A model generated the notes under the pieces. It was given only the letters and a program-made list of their open reading frames with translations, did not search any database and was not told where the DNA came from. A stretch of 64,000 nt of DNA from Streptomyces nymphaeiformis (GTDB taxonomy: Bacteria; Actinomycetota; Actinomycetes; Streptomycetales; Streptomycetaceae), in contig NZ_JACHJY010000001.1 in NCBI RefSeq assembly GCF_014203895.1, positions 1,286,683 through 1,350,682 of the forward strand, written 5' to 3'. Both the position numbers and the translations under genes were made by a program. Positions 42,626-51,203 of this stretch are shown one piece after another (the stretch's first letter is position 1; every line of letters begins with the position of its first letter).

Positions 42626-43402
42626 ATGAGCGGAATTCTCGAGGGCAAGCGCATCCTCATCACCGGTGTGCTGATGGAGTCCTCCATCGCCTTCCACGCC
42701 GCCAAGCTGGCCCAGGAGCAGGGTGCGGAGATCATCCTCACCGCCTGGCCGCGGCCGACGCTGACCGAGCGCATCGCCAAGAAGCTCCCCAAGCCCGAGA
42801 ACGTCAAGGTCCTGGAGCTCGACGTCTCGAACGACGAGCACCTCGCCCGTCTGGAGGGCCAGGTCCGCGAGCAGCTGGGCGACCGCCTCGACGGCATCGT
42901 GCACTCCATCGGCTTCGCGCCGCAGGACGCGCTCGGCGGCAACTTCCTGAACACGCCGTTCGAGTCCGTGGCCACCGCCATGCACGTCTCCGCCTTCTCG
43001 CTGAAGTCGCTGACCATGGCGCTGCTGCCGCTGATGTCCGAGGGCGGCTCGGTCGTCGGCCTCACCTTCGACGCGCAGTACGCCTGGCCGCAGTACGACT
43101 GGATGGGCCCGGCCAAGGCCGCCCTGGAGGCCACCAGCCGCTACATGGCGCGTGACCTCGGCAAGCAGAAGATCCGCTGCAACCTGATCTCGGCGGGCCC
43201 GCTCGGCTCCATGGCCGCGAAGTCCATCCCGGGCTTCGACGGCCTGGCCTCGGTGTGGGACACCCGTTCCCCGCTGACCTGGGACCTCGCGGACCCGGAG
43301 CCGGCCGGCCGCGGCATCGTCGCGCTGCTCTCGGACTGGTTCCCGATGACCACGGGCGAGATCATCCACGTGGACGGCGGTCTGCACGCCATCGGCGCGT
43401 AA
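42626..43402 (+). CDS. fabI: Enoyl-[acyl-carrier-protein] reductase (NADH)
   Basis: Last reductase of the fatty-acid elongation cycle (FabI/InhA type), reducing trans-2-enoyl-ACP. 258 residues: GILEGKRILITGVLMESSIAFHAAKLAQEQGAEI, IVHSIGFAPQDALGGNFLNTPFESV, LTFDAQYAWPQYDWMGPAKAALEATSRYMARDLG carrying the Tyr-x6-Lys catalytic pair (YDWMGPAK), and EIIHVDGGLHAIGA. InhA-type text (ITGVLMES) suggests the target class of isoniazid/triclosan. Terminator hairpin follows at 43420. Confidence 0.95.
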   Translation: MSGILEGKRILITGVLMESSIAFHAAKLAQEQGAEIILTAWPRPTLTERIAKKLPKPENVKVLELDVSNDEHLARLEGQVREQLGDRLDGIVHSIGFAPQDALGGNFLNTPFESVATAMHVSAFSLKSLTMALLPLMSEGGSVVGLTFDAQYAWPQYDWMGPAKAALEATSRYMARDLGKQKIRCNLISAGPLGSMAAKSIPGFDGLASVWDTRSPLTWDLADPEPAGRGIVALLSDWFPMTTGEIIHVDGGLHAIGA

Positions 43403-43419
43403 CCGCAGCACAGCAGGTA

Positions 43420-43460
43420 GAGGGCCGTGTGTCCGCCCGGGTGGCGGACACACGGCCCTC
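43420..43460 (+). terminator. Terminator hairpin after fabG-fabI
   Basis: Perfect 18-bp inverted repeat (43420-43437 and 43443-43460) around a 5-nt loop, 17 bp past the fabI stop. Confidence 0.85.
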
Positions 43461-43559
43461 GCCGTTCCGCAAGTCCTGCACGACTCGAAAAGTAGCCCGA
43501 ACGACCCCAGACTGGGGCAGAGCGTGATGTTCTGCTGCTGACGGGGAGGAGGTGCGGGC

Positions 43560-44000
43560 ATGCGCGCGATACGTCACGGCTTCGGGGCGATCGCCTCCGT
43601 CGCCGTCCTGATCACCGGGACGGCCGTGGCCACCGAGATGCGGGCCGCTCCCGCCCCGTCCGACGGGCTTCCCGCCACCGCCCCGGCGACCGGGGAGCCG
43701 GAGGACTTCGGAGCCTCCTGCCGCACCGTCGTCGAGGGCTCCCACGTCACCGCGCACTGCAGCAACCCGTACCCCCGCACCGACCGCGTCCGCCTCCACG
43801 TCGAGTGCGACCGCTGGTGGGACGTCGACAGCGACAGCGCCCCCGTGGAGGTCGACCCCGCCGACTACGCCCAGGTCACCGGGCGCTGCTGGAAGGAGGT
43901 CCGGTCCGCCTGGATCACCCACGAGCCCGCGGATCCGGCTCCTGTCACCGGTCCGCTTCCCGGTCCGCTTCCCGGTCCTCTTCCGGTACGGAGCTCCTGA
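43560..44000 (+). CDS. Secreted small protein of unknown function
   Basis: 146 residues with a signal peptide (RHGFGAIASVAVLITGTAVATEMRAAPA, cleavage near 30) and an exported part holding four cysteines (SCRTVVEGS, TAHCSNPY, VECDRWWD, GRCWKEVRS), probably two disulfides. The end is a Pro-rich tail (ADPAPVTGPLPGPLPGPLPVRSS) encoded by three 12-bp repeats. ATG at 43560 with GGGGAGGAGG upstream. Not recognised. Its last 56 bp overlap the convergent GntR gene, whose own tail is coded by the same repeats. Confidence 0.72.
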   Translation: MRAIRHGFGAIASVAVLITGTAVATEMRAAPAPSDGLPATAPATGEPEDFGASCRTVVEGSHVTAHCSNPYPRTDRVRLHVECDRWWDVDSDSAPVEVDPADYAQVTGRCWKEVRSAWITHEPADPAPVTGPLPGPLPGPLPVRSS

Positions 44001-44658
44001 GGCACATGAAGGGGTAGCCGGCCGCCTCCGCGCCGGCCCGCTCGGCATCGCCCGCGCGGATCGCGTCCACCAGGCGCGCGTGGTCCATGTGGTTCTCCGG
44101 CCGCAGCACCTGCCCCACGTCGTCGCGCAGCCACTCCCGCAGCAGATCGCCCAGGTCCGCGTAGAGCTCCGTCAGCACCTCGTTGCCCGAGGCGGCGACG
44201 ACCGCGTGGTGGAAGGTCGCGTCGACCGACACGAACCGCTCCGCGTCCCCGGACTCCCACGCCTCCTCGCGTCGTGCGAGCAGGGCGTCCAGCTGCTTCA
44301 GGTCCCGCTCCGTGCGCCGCCCGGCCGCGAACCGCGCCGCCGCGGACTCCAGGGTGGAGCGCAGCTCGGCGACGTGCCGGGGGTCGGAGCCGGCGAAGCG
44401 CCGGTGCATGACGCCCGCCAGCTCGCTGGTGGCGGCGACGTACGTCCCCGAGCCCTGGCGGATGTCGAGCAGGCCGTTGTGCGCGAGCGCGCGGACCGCC
44501 TCGCGCACCGTGTTGCGGGCCACGCCCAGCTGCTCGACCAGCTCGGGTTCGGTCGGGATGCGTGACCCCACCGGCCACTCGCCGGAGGTGATCTGGTTCC
44601 GCAGCTCGGCGATCACCTGATCGGAGAGACCGGTGCGCCGGGGGTGACCGAGGGCCAT
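43945..44658 (-). CDS. GntR family regulator, FadR subfamily
   Basis: 237 residues: winged-helix domain (TGLSDQVIAELRNQITSGEWPVGSRIPTEPELVEQLGVARNTVREAVRALAHNGLLDIRQGSGTYV, about 8-75) and an FCD ligand-binding domain (ELRSTLESAAARFAAGRR ... VDATFHHAVVAASGNEVL ... NHMDHARLVDAIRAGDAERA) with the usual Asp/His metal ligands. Divergent from an MFS gene with the palindrome GATTGGACAACCAATC between, so it likely represses that transporter. The tail EEDREADREADR is coded by the overlap with the secreted protein gene and is probably unstructured. Confidence 0.92.
   Translation of the reverse strand: MALGHPRRTGLSDQVIAELRNQITSGEWPVGSRIPTEPELVEQLGVARNTVREAVRALAHNGLLDIRQGSGTYVAATSELAGVMHRRFAGSDPRHVAELRSTLESAAARFAAGRRTERDLKQLDALLARREEAWESGDAERFVSVDATFHHAVVAASGNEVLTELYADLGDLLREWLRDDVGQVLRPENHMDHARLVDAIRAGDAERAGAEAAGYPFMCLRSSVPEEDREADREADR
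43948..43983. repeat. Three 12-bp tandem repeats coding both tails of convergent overlapping genes
   Basis: Unit CCGGTCCGCTTC, the third copy ending CCTCTTC, at 43948, 43960 and 43972. It encodes PLPG repeats in the secreted protein and EADR/EDR repeats in the GntR regulator on the other strand. Confidence 0.75.
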
Positions 44659-44681
44659 GGAGCGCCTTCCCGTTCGTTCAA

Positions 44682-44707
44682 GATTGGACAACCAATCATC
44701 CCATGAT
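44682..44707. promoter_or_regulatory. GntR operator candidates between regulator and MFS transporter
   Basis: GATTGG-acaa-CCAATC (44682-44697) is a perfect 6-bp-arm palindrome; it is followed by ATCAT-ccc-ATGAT (44695-44707). Both lie within the 63-bp divergent intergenic region and are AT-rich for this genome. The inner TTGG...CCAA core resembles sites of FadR-subfamily regulators. Confidence 0.7.
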
Positions 44708-44721
44708 TCTATGATGACCTC

Positions 44722-46038
44722 ATGCCTGACGAGCCGAAGACCCTCGACCCCGCCGCAGCACCGGCGGACACCACCGCACGACCCGCCTCCGCGCGCGCGG
44801 CCGGAGCGCCCGCCACCGCCGGCGATTCTCCCGCACCGGGCCCGGCACGCCGCCGGCTCCTCGGCCTCGTCGCCGTCGGCCTCGTCCTGGCCGCGCTCAA
44901 CCTGCGACCCGCCATCACGAGCCTCGGCGCCCTCCTGGAGGAGGTCAGCGCGGACCTCCACATGAGCGGCAGCGTCGCCGGCGTCCTCACCTCCGTGCCC
45001 CCGCTCTGCTTCGCGGTCTTCGGCATCACGGCCCCCCGCCTCGCCCGCCGCTTCGGCCCCGCCGCGGTCGTCTGCGCCGGCATGGCCGCGATCTTCACCG
45101 GCCTGATCCTGAGGCCCTTCGCGACCGGCACCCCCGCCTTCCTCGCCGCCAGCGCGCTCGCCCTCATGGGCATCGCCGTCAGCAACGTCCTGATGCCCGT
45201 CATCGTCAAGCGGTACTTCCCCGACCGCGTCGGCAGCATGACCGGCCTCTACTCCATGGCGCTCGCCCTCGGCACCTCCATCGCCGCGGCCGCGACCGTG
45301 CCCATGACCGACGCCCTCGGCGGCGACTGGCGCCTCGGCCTCGGCGTCTGGGCGGCCCTCGCCGCCCTCGCCGTCCTGCCCTGGCTCCCGCTCCTGCGCG
45401 ACCGAGCCGCGGACGCGGTACTTCCCGCAGCCCCCGCGGCGGCACCGCAGGCAGCCGCGCCCCGCATCACCCGCAGCCGCACCGCCTGGGCGCTCGGCGT
45501 CTTCTTCGGCCTCCAGGCCACCGGCGCCTACATCACCATGGGCTGGATGCCGCAGATCTTCCGGGACGCCGGCGTCCCCGCCACCACCGCGGGCGTGCTC
45601 CTCGCCGTCACCATGGTCATGGGCGTTCCGCTCGCCTTCGTCATCCCCCGCCTCGCGACCCGGATGAAGAACCAGGGTCCGATCGTCGTCGCGCTCGGCC
45701 TGTGCGGACTCACCGGCTACACCGGACTCTTCCTCGCCCCCGCCTCCGGAGCCTGGGTCTGGGCCGTGCTCCTCGGCGTCTCCAACTGCTCCTTCCCGCT
45801 CGCCCTCACGATGATCGGCATGCGCTCGCGGACCGGCGCCGGAGTCGTCCGGCTCTCCGCCTTCGCGCAGAGCGTCGGCTACCTCATCTCGATCCCCGGC
45901 CCCCTCCTCGTCGGCGTGCTCTACCAGCACAGCGGCGGCTGGGCACTGCCCATCGCGCTGATGGGCGGGCTCATGGTGCCGCAGATGATCGTCGGAAGCC
46001 TCGCGGGGAGGGACCGGACGGTCGAGGACGAATGCTGA
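44722..46038 (+). CDS. MFS transporter, CynX/NimT type
   Basis: 438-residue, 12-helix major facilitator. After a Pro/Ala-rich N-terminus (to about residue 48) come RLLGLVAVGLVLAALNLRPAITSLGALLEEV, the CynX/NimT-specific opening, SGSVAGVLTSVPPLCFAVFGITAPRLARRFG, and a second half starting TAWALGVFFGLQATGAYITMGWMPQIFRDAGVP. CynX relatives handle cyanate or nitroimidazole-type compounds, but the substrate here is open. Followed by a 38-residue partner, a pair I know as SGM_5486 family. Regulated by the divergent GntR protein, by inference. Confidence 0.92.
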   Translation: MPDEPKTLDPAAAPADTTARPASARAAGAPATAGDSPAPGPARRRLLGLVAVGLVLAALNLRPAITSLGALLEEVSADLHMSGSVAGVLTSVPPLCFAVFGITAPRLARRFGPAAVVCAGMAAIFTGLILRPFATGTPAFLAASALALMGIAVSNVLMPVIVKRYFPDRVGSMTGLYSMALALGTSIAAAATVPMTDALGGDWRLGLGVWAALAALAVLPWLPLLRDRAADAVLPAAPAAAPQAAAPRITRSRTAWALGVFFGLQATGAYITMGWMPQIFRDAGVPATTAGVLLAVTMVMGVPLAFVIPRLATRMKNQGPIVVALGLCGLTGYTGLFLAPASGAWVWAVLLGVSNCSFPLALTMIGMRSRTGAGVVRLSAFAQSVGYLISIPGPLLVGVLYQHSGGWALPIALMGGLMVPQMIVGSLAGRDRTVEDEC

Positions 46039-46055
46039 GATGCGAGACTGTTCGC

Positions 46056-46172
46056 ATGCCAGTCCTCGAACCCAATCCCCAGAACGGCCAGAAGAAGCTG
46101 CTCTTCGTGCTCGGCGCGATGCTCGGCATCACGGTCGTCATCGCCGTCATCGCCTCCTTCGCCTCGCCGTGA
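46056..46172 (+). CDS. SGM_5486 family transporter-associated protein
   Basis: 38-residue single-helix membrane peptide, MPVLEPNPQNGQKKLLFVLGAMLGITVVIAVIASFASP; charged cytosolic residues then one membrane helix from about residue 15. It begins 17 bp after the MFS stop. From memory this small family is found immediately downstream of such transporters in Streptomyces, so it is probably a subunit or stabiliser. It is short but the context makes it convincing. Confidence 0.85.
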   Translation: MPVLEPNPQNGQKKLLFVLGAMLGITVVIAVIASFASP

Positions 46173-46331
46173 GTCTTCCGGGATCCTCCCGGTGAGGTGG
46201 GGGTAGCCCCCGCATCCCCTAGGGGGCGGGTCTCAGGGTGAAGTGGGTGGATCACCGGATGGGCCGGGGGACGCGCGCTCCGTACGTTGGTGACGACGGC
46301 GAAAGCGCGGAACTCACCCACGGAGGCGGCC

Positions 46332-46535
46332 ATGTCGGCCCCCACGCACCCCGGCATCCGGACCACGGCCACCGGAGTCGACACCCGGCTGCCCTGGTGG
46401 GCCCTCGCCCTCCCCGCAGCCGCCTTCCTCGCCCTCCTGGTCCTGATGAGCGGGTCGGGCGGGGCCGAGGCGACCTCGGGTGAAGGGGCGGTCGGCCAGG
46501 TCCTGGAGCACGTCTGGCAAACGCTCTCTCTCTGA
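46332..46535 (+). CDS. Small single-TM protein
   Basis: 67 residues, ATG 46332 with CGGAGGCGGCC upstream: MSAPTHPGIRTTATGVDTRL, a membrane helix (PWWALALPAAAFLALLVLMSG, about 21-41), then a short Gly/Glu-rich outside part ending VLEHVWQTLSL. Not recognised. It lies ahead of the SixA gene on the same strand. The upstream leader holds CCCCTAGGGG (46215-46224) and other G/C-run dyads that could be a response-regulator site. Confidence 0.65.
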   Translation: MSAPTHPGIRTTATGVDTRLPWWALALPAAAFLALLVLMSGSGGAEATSGEGAVGQVLEHVWQTLSL

Positions 46536-46570
46536 GTCGCGGTGGCCTGTTTCGTGCGAAGCTGTGGACC

Positions 46571-47089
46571 ATGAGCGTCGACACACCCCGCAGGATCGTG
46601 CTGCTCCGGCACGCGAAGGCAGACTGGCCCGAGACCTCCGACCACGAACGACCGCTCGCCGACCGCGGCCGCAAGGACGCCCCGGTGGCCGGCCGCCGGC
46701 TCGCCGACAGCGGCATCGCCTTCGACCTGGCCCTCTGCTCGACCGCCGCCCGCACCCGCGAGACGTGGAAGCTGGCCGCCCATGAGTTCGCGCACCGCCC
46801 GAAGACCGTGTACGAGGAGCGGATGTACGAGGCCTCCCTCGGCGAGCTCATCGCCCTGGTCAACGAGACCCCGGACACCGTCGAGAACCTGCTGCTCATC
46901 GGCCACAACCCGGGGATGCACGCCCTCGCCGACGCTCTGGCGGGCGAGTCCGAGGGCGACGTGCTGCCCCGGATGAACCGCAGCGGCTTCCCGACCGCCG
47001 CCTTCGCCGTCGTCTCCTTCAACGGCACCTGGAAGTCCGTGGAGCACGGCGTCGGCAAGCTCGTCGACTTCTGGACCCCGCACGCCTGA
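46571..47089 (+). CDS. Histidine phosphatase family protein, SixA-like
   Basis: 172-residue phosphoglycerate-mutase-fold phosphatase. The RHG-type motif is RIVLLRHAKADWPETSDHERPLADRGRKDAP (catalytic His in LRHAKA), the second-site arginine is in CSTAARTRETWKLA, the acid block is YEERMYEASLGELIALV and the late histidine is LLLIGHNPGMHALADAL. SixA removes phosphate from the histidine of phosphotransfer proteins; other members act on small phosphates. ATG at 46571. Terminator at 47129. Confidence 0.93.
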   Translation: MSVDTPRRIVLLRHAKADWPETSDHERPLADRGRKDAPVAGRRLADSGIAFDLALCSTAARTRETWKLAAHEFAHRPKTVYEERMYEASLGELIALVNETPDTVENLLLIGHNPGMHALADALAGESEGDVLPRMNRSGFPTAAFAVVSFNGTWKSVEHGVGKLVDFWTPHA

Positions 47090-47128
47090 TCCCGCAGGCT
47101 CGATCCCGTACGTGTGACTCCGTACGCG

Positions 47129-47164
47129 GAAGGGCCCGGGCGTCGACCGACACCCGGGCCCTTC
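47129..47164. terminator. Terminator hairpin between SixA-like gene and serB
   Basis: Twelve-bp perfect stem (GAAGGGCCCGGG and its complement, arms 47129-47140 and 47153-47164) between convergent stops. On the minus strand it follows serB, on the plus strand the phosphatase. Confidence 0.82.
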
Positions 47165-47180
47165 TCCGTCGTCACCCCGC

Positions 47181-48398
47181 TCAGTGCGGCAGGTCGTCCT
47201 CGCCGAAGTCCGCCGCCTCGACCTCTTCGCGCGTGATGCCGAGCAGGTACAGCACGGTGTCCAGGAACGGCACGTTCACCGCCGTGTGGGCCGCCTGACG
47301 CACCACCGGCTTCGCGTTGAACGCCACCCCGAGCCCGGCCGCGTTGAGCATGTCCAGGTCGTTGGCCCCGTCGCCGATCGCCACGGTCTGCGCCAGCGGC
47401 ACCCCCGCCTCCGTGGCGAACCGGCGCAGCAGCCGCGCCTTGCCCGCCCGGTCGACGATCTCGCCGGTGACCCGGCCGGTGAGCTTCCCGTCCACGATCT
47501 CCAGCGTGTTGGCGGAGGCGAAGTCGAGGCCCAGACGCTCCTTCAGATCGTCGGTGACCTGCGTGAACCCGCCGGACACGACGCCCACCTGGTAGCCGAG
47601 CCGCTTGAGCGTACGGATCAGGGTGCGGGCGCCGGGAGTCAGCCGCACCTCGGCGCGGACCTTGTCGACCACGGAGGCGTCGAGACCCGCGAGCAGCTCC
47701 ACGCGCGCGTGCAGCGACTGCTCGAAGTCCAGCTCGCCGCGCATCGCCGCCGCCGTCACCTCGGCGACCTTGTCCTCGCAGCCCGCGTGCGCGGCGAAGA
47801 GCTCGATCACCTCGTCCTGGATCAGCGTCGAGTCGACGTCCATGACCACGAGCCGCTGGGCCCGCCGGTGCAGACCGGCGGAGACGACGGCCACGTCGAC
47901 GCCGATGCCGTGCGCCTCGGTGGCGAGCGCGGTCCGCAAGGGCTCGGTCTCGCAGCCGGAGACGGCGAACTCGACCGCCGTCACCGGGTACTTCGCGAGG
48001 CGGAAGATACGGTCGATGTTGCCGCCGGTCTCCGCGATCCTGGCCGCTATGGCCGCCGTCTGCTCCGCGGTCAGCGGGTGGCCGAGCACCGTCACGTGCG
48101 AGCGTCCCTCGCCACGCGGTCGGTTGTCACCGGTGCCGGAGATGATCTCGGCCTGGAGCTTCAGGGACTCGGCCCAGCTGTGCACGGTGGCCCTGAGTTC
48201 GCCCGCCGAGGCGACGGTGGGCTCGGTGACGAGCGCGCACAGGACGAGGCGGCCGCGGGAGACCACCTGCTCGATGTCCACGACGTCGACGGAGTAGGCG
48301 GCGAGGGTGTCGAAGAGTCCCGCGGTGATCCCGGGACGGTCCTTCCCGAAGATCTTGACGAGAAGGGTGGGAACGTCTGAGGTCTGCGATGCGCTCAT
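47181..48398 (-). CDS. serB: Phosphoserine phosphatase with N-terminal ACT domains
   Basis: 405-residue SerB. Two tandem ACT-type regulatory domains (LLVKIFGKDRPGITAGLFDTLAAYSVDVVDIEQ, about residues 12-85, and SHVTVLGHPLTAEQTAAIAARIAETGGNIDRI, about 100-175) precede the HAD phosphatase domain: motif I VVMDVDSTLIQDEVIEL (about 183), motif II VSGGFTQVTDDLKERLG, and motif III/IV AIGDGANDLDMLNAAGLGVAFNAKP. Performs the last step of serine biosynthesis; ACT domains suggest serine feedback, as in mycobacterial SerB2. ATG at 48398; diverges from the FHA gene. Confidence 0.96.
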   Translation of the reverse strand: MSASQTSDVPTLLVKIFGKDRPGITAGLFDTLAAYSVDVVDIEQVVSRGRLVLCALVTEPTVASAGELRATVHSWAESLKLQAEIISGTGDNRPRGEGRSHVTVLGHPLTAEQTAAIAARIAETGGNIDRIFRLAKYPVTAVEFAVSGCETEPLRTALATEAHGIGVDVAVVSAGLHRRAQRLVVMDVDSTLIQDEVIELFAAHAGCEDKVAEVTAAAMRGELDFEQSLHARVELLAGLDASVVDKVRAEVRLTPGARTLIRTLKRLGYQVGVVSGGFTQVTDDLKERLGLDFASANTLEIVDGKLTGRVTGEIVDRAGKARLLRRFATEAGVPLAQTVAIGDGANDLDMLNAAGLGVAFNAKPVVRQAAHTAVNVPFLDTVLYLLGITREEVEAADFGEDDLPH

Positions 48399-48596
48399 GG
48401 TGGTTCCACCGTATCGGGCACCGTGTGCCACCCGACTGCCCGTCCCGCCCTGCGGACACCCGAGTGGTCGAGGAGTTGCTCCCGAAGGTCTTCACGCGGC
48501 CCGACTTTCCGAGACGGGACCGGGCCTGAAATAGTTCCCCAGGATGATTCGCCATCCCTGGACTCCCGACGACGGGGGTACATCGGGGGACAAGTA

Positions 48597-51185
48597 GTGG
48601 GGCATGGAGTGCCAGAACTCGTACTGGAATTGAACGGCAGGACCTGGACGCTCGATCCGTCCCGGTCGTACACCCTGGGCAGGGACCCTCAGGGTGACCT
48701 GGTGATCGACGACGCCAGGGTCTCGTGGCGCCACGCCACCATCAGCTGGGGCGGCCGGAGCTGGGTCATCGAGGACCACGGCTCCACCAACGGCACCTTC
48801 CTCCAGGGCCAGAGGATCCACCAGGTGGAGATCGGCCCCGGCTCGGCCGTCCACCTGGGCAACGCCACCGACGGCCCGCGGCTGAATCTCGCCGCCGCCG
48901 GCGCGGCCGCCGCGCCCCAGCAGCAGGCACCGCAGCAGCAGGTGCCCCAGCAGCAGACCCCGGCCCAGCAGGCCCCCGCGCACCAGGCCGCCGGGGCCGC
49001 CGCGGCCCAGGCCGACTGGGCCACGCACCAGGCGCCGCCGCAGCAGGGCTGGCAGCAGCCGGTCCAGCAGCCGCCCGCCCACCAGCAGGCTCCGCACCAG
49101 CCGGTCCCGCACCAGCAGGGGCCCGCGCAGGGGCACCCCGGCGGCGCCGCGGGGGCGCCGTCGCCCTACGGCGACCACCGCAGCCCGACGACCTTCTACC
49201 AGCTGGACCTCGGCCGCGTGATGCGCATCGGCCGCGCCCTCGAGAACGAACTGGTCGTCTCCGACCTCCAGGTCTCGCGGAACCACGCCGAGTTCCACGC
49301 GACGCCCGACGGCCGCTTCGAGATCCGTGACCTCGGCTCGCACAACGGCACGTACGTCAACGGCCAGCCGATCCCCAAGGGCGGCACCGCCCTCCTCGGT
49401 CCGCAGGACATCGTCGGCGTCGGCCACTCGACCTTCCGCATCGTCGGCGGTCAGCTGGAAGAGTTCGTCGACACCGGCTCGGTCTCCTTCTCGGCCCGCC
49501 ACCTCACGGTCACCGTCGACGGCGGCAAGCAGATCCTCAAGGACGTCACCTTCGGCGTCCCGGAGAAGTCGCTGATCGGCGTCATCGGCCCGTCCGGCTC
49601 CGGCAAGTCCACCCTGCTCAAGGCGCTGACCGGCTACCGCCCGGCCAACGAGGGCGACGTCCTCTACGACAACCGCAGCCTCTACAAGCAGTTCGCCGAA
49701 CTGCGCCAGCGCATCGGTCTGGTCCCGCAGGACGACATCCTGCACAAGGAGCTGACCGTCCAGAAGGCGCTGCGCTACGCGGCCAAGCTCCGCTTCCCCG
49801 GCGACACCGCCGCGGCCGAGCGCGAGGCCCGCATCGACGAGGTGCTGCGCGAGCTCAAGCTCGACATCCACAAGGAGAAGAAGGTCACCTCCCTCTCCGG
49901 TGGCCAGCGCAAGCGCGTCTCCGTCGCCCTGGAGCTCCTCACCAAGCCCTCGCTGATCTTCCTGGACGAGCCGACCTCCGGCCTCGACCCGGGCATGGAC
50001 CGCGACGTCATGCAGCTGCTCCGCGGCCTCGCGGACGACGGCCGCACGGTCCTCGTCGTCACCCACTCGGTGGCCGAGCTGGGCCTCTGCGACAAGCTGC
50101 TCGTGATGGCGCCCGGCGGCTCCGTCGCGTACTTCGGCCCGCCGGACGAGGCGCTGAACTTCTTCGGCTACTCCACCTGGGCCGACGTCTTCTCCGCCTT
50201 CGAGAACTACCGCGACTACGACTGGGCGGGCCGCTGGAAGGGCTCGCAGCACTACCAGATGTACGCCGCGGACATCGACGCCATCGCCGCGCAGCCCGTA
50301 CAGATGCCGCCGCAGGCCATGGCCAGGCCGCCGAAGCCGCAGGGCTGGGGCTCCCAGCTGTGGACCCTGATCCGCCGCTACGTGTCGGTGATCGCCTCCG
50401 ACAAGGGCTTCATGGCGCTGATGGTGATCCTGCCCGCCGTCCTCGGCGCGGTCTCCGTCGTCATCCCCGCCGACTTCGGCCTGGGCAAGCCCACGCCGCC
50501 GTCCCGCTTCAACGGCGACGCCGGCACGATCATGCTGATCCTCGCGGTCGGCATGTGCTTCTCCGGCGCGGCGAACTCCGTCCGAGAGCTGATCAAGGAA
50601 CGGGTCATCTACGAGCGGGAGCGCGCCGTCGGCCTGTCCCGCTCCGCGTACCTCATGTCCAAGGTCATCGTCCTCGGCCTGATCACCGCCTTCCAGGGCG
50701 TGATCATCTGCGGCATCGGCTTCTCCACCCGCGCGCTGCCCGAAGAGGGCCTGTTCATGCCGCCGGCCGTCGAGCTCTGCGTCCAGGTCATCGCCCTCGG
50801 CCTGACCTCGATGATGGTCGGCCTGGTCATCTCCGCCCTGGTGAAGACCGCCGAGAAGACCATGCCGCTGCTCGTCATGTTCGCGATCATCCAGGTCGTG
50901 TTCACCGGCATCCTCTTCCAGGTGTACGGCTCGCCCGGCCTGGAGCAGTTCGCCTGGCTCATGCCCTCCCGCTGGGGCATCGCCGGTGCCGGCACCACGC
51001 TCGACCTGGCCCACCTGATGCCGCCGTGGGACCACAAGGACCCCACGAACACCGACGCGCTGTGGGAGCACACGGTCGGCCAGTGGAGCCTCGACCTCGG
51101 CATCCAGCTGTTCATGGCCACCGTCTGCTGCGTCCTCGTGGCGCGGCTGCTGCGCCGCCACGAGCCCGAGGTCATGCGCAAGTAA
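48597..51185 (+). CDS. Double-FHA ABC transporter (ATPase and permease fused)
   Basis: 862-residue fusion like mycobacterial Rv1747. FHA 1 (YTLGRDPQGDLVIDDARVSWRHATISWGGRSWVIEDHGSTNGTFLQG, about residues 20-75), a Gln/Pro/Ala low-complexity linker (about 105-190), FHA 2 (MRIGRALENELVVSDLQVSRNHAEFHA... LGSHNGTYVNG, about 205-265), ABC ATPase (GPSGSGKSTLL near 333, LSGGQRKRVSVAL, LIFLDEPTSGLDP), and six ABC2-type helices from about 595. FHA domains bind phosphothreonine, so a Ser/Thr kinase probably controls transport. GTG at 48597 with GGGGGA; a GTG at 48609 is an alternative. Confidence 0.93.
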   Translation: MGHGVPELVLELNGRTWTLDPSRSYTLGRDPQGDLVIDDARVSWRHATISWGGRSWVIEDHGSTNGTFLQGQRIHQVEIGPGSAVHLGNATDGPRLNLAAAGAAAAPQQQAPQQQVPQQQTPAQQAPAHQAAGAAAAQADWATHQAPPQQGWQQPVQQPPAHQQAPHQPVPHQQGPAQGHPGGAAGAPSPYGDHRSPTTFYQLDLGRVMRIGRALENELVVSDLQVSRNHAEFHATPDGRFEIRDLGSHNGTYVNGQPIPKGGTALLGPQDIVGVGHSTFRIVGGQLEEFVDTGSVSFSARHLTVTVDGGKQILKDVTFGVPEKSLIGVIGPSGSGKSTLLKALTGYRPANEGDVLYDNRSLYKQFAELRQRIGLVPQDDILHKELTVQKALRYAAKLRFPGDTAAAEREARIDEVLRELKLDIHKEKKVTSLSGGQRKRVSVALELLTKPSLIFLDEPTSGLDPGMDRDVMQLLRGLADDGRTVLVVTHSVAELGLCDKLLVMAPGGSVAYFGPPDEALNFFGYSTWADVFSAFENYRDYDWAGRWKGSQHYQMYAADIDAIAAQPVQMPPQAMARPPKPQGWGSQLWTLIRRYVSVIASDKGFMALMVILPAVLGAVSVVIPADFGLGKPTPPSRFNGDAGTIMLILAVGMCFSGAANSVRELIKERVIYERERAVGLSRSAYLMSKVIVLGLITAFQGVIICGIGFSTRALPEEGLFMPPAVELCVQVIALGLTSMMVGLVISALVKTAEKTMPLLVMFAIIQVVFTGILFQVYGSPGLEQFAWLMPSRWGIAGAGTTLDLAHLMPPWDHKDPTNTDALWEHTVGQWSLDLGIQLFMATVCCVLVARLLRRHEPEVMRK

Positions 51186-51203
51186 CCCTCGCGACGCCAC
51201 GCC

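Noticed and set aside
44659..45930. N-terminal extension of the GntR regulator by over 400 residues
   Set aside because: Antisense to the MFS transporter; the repressor's HTH begins normally just after the ATG at 44658.
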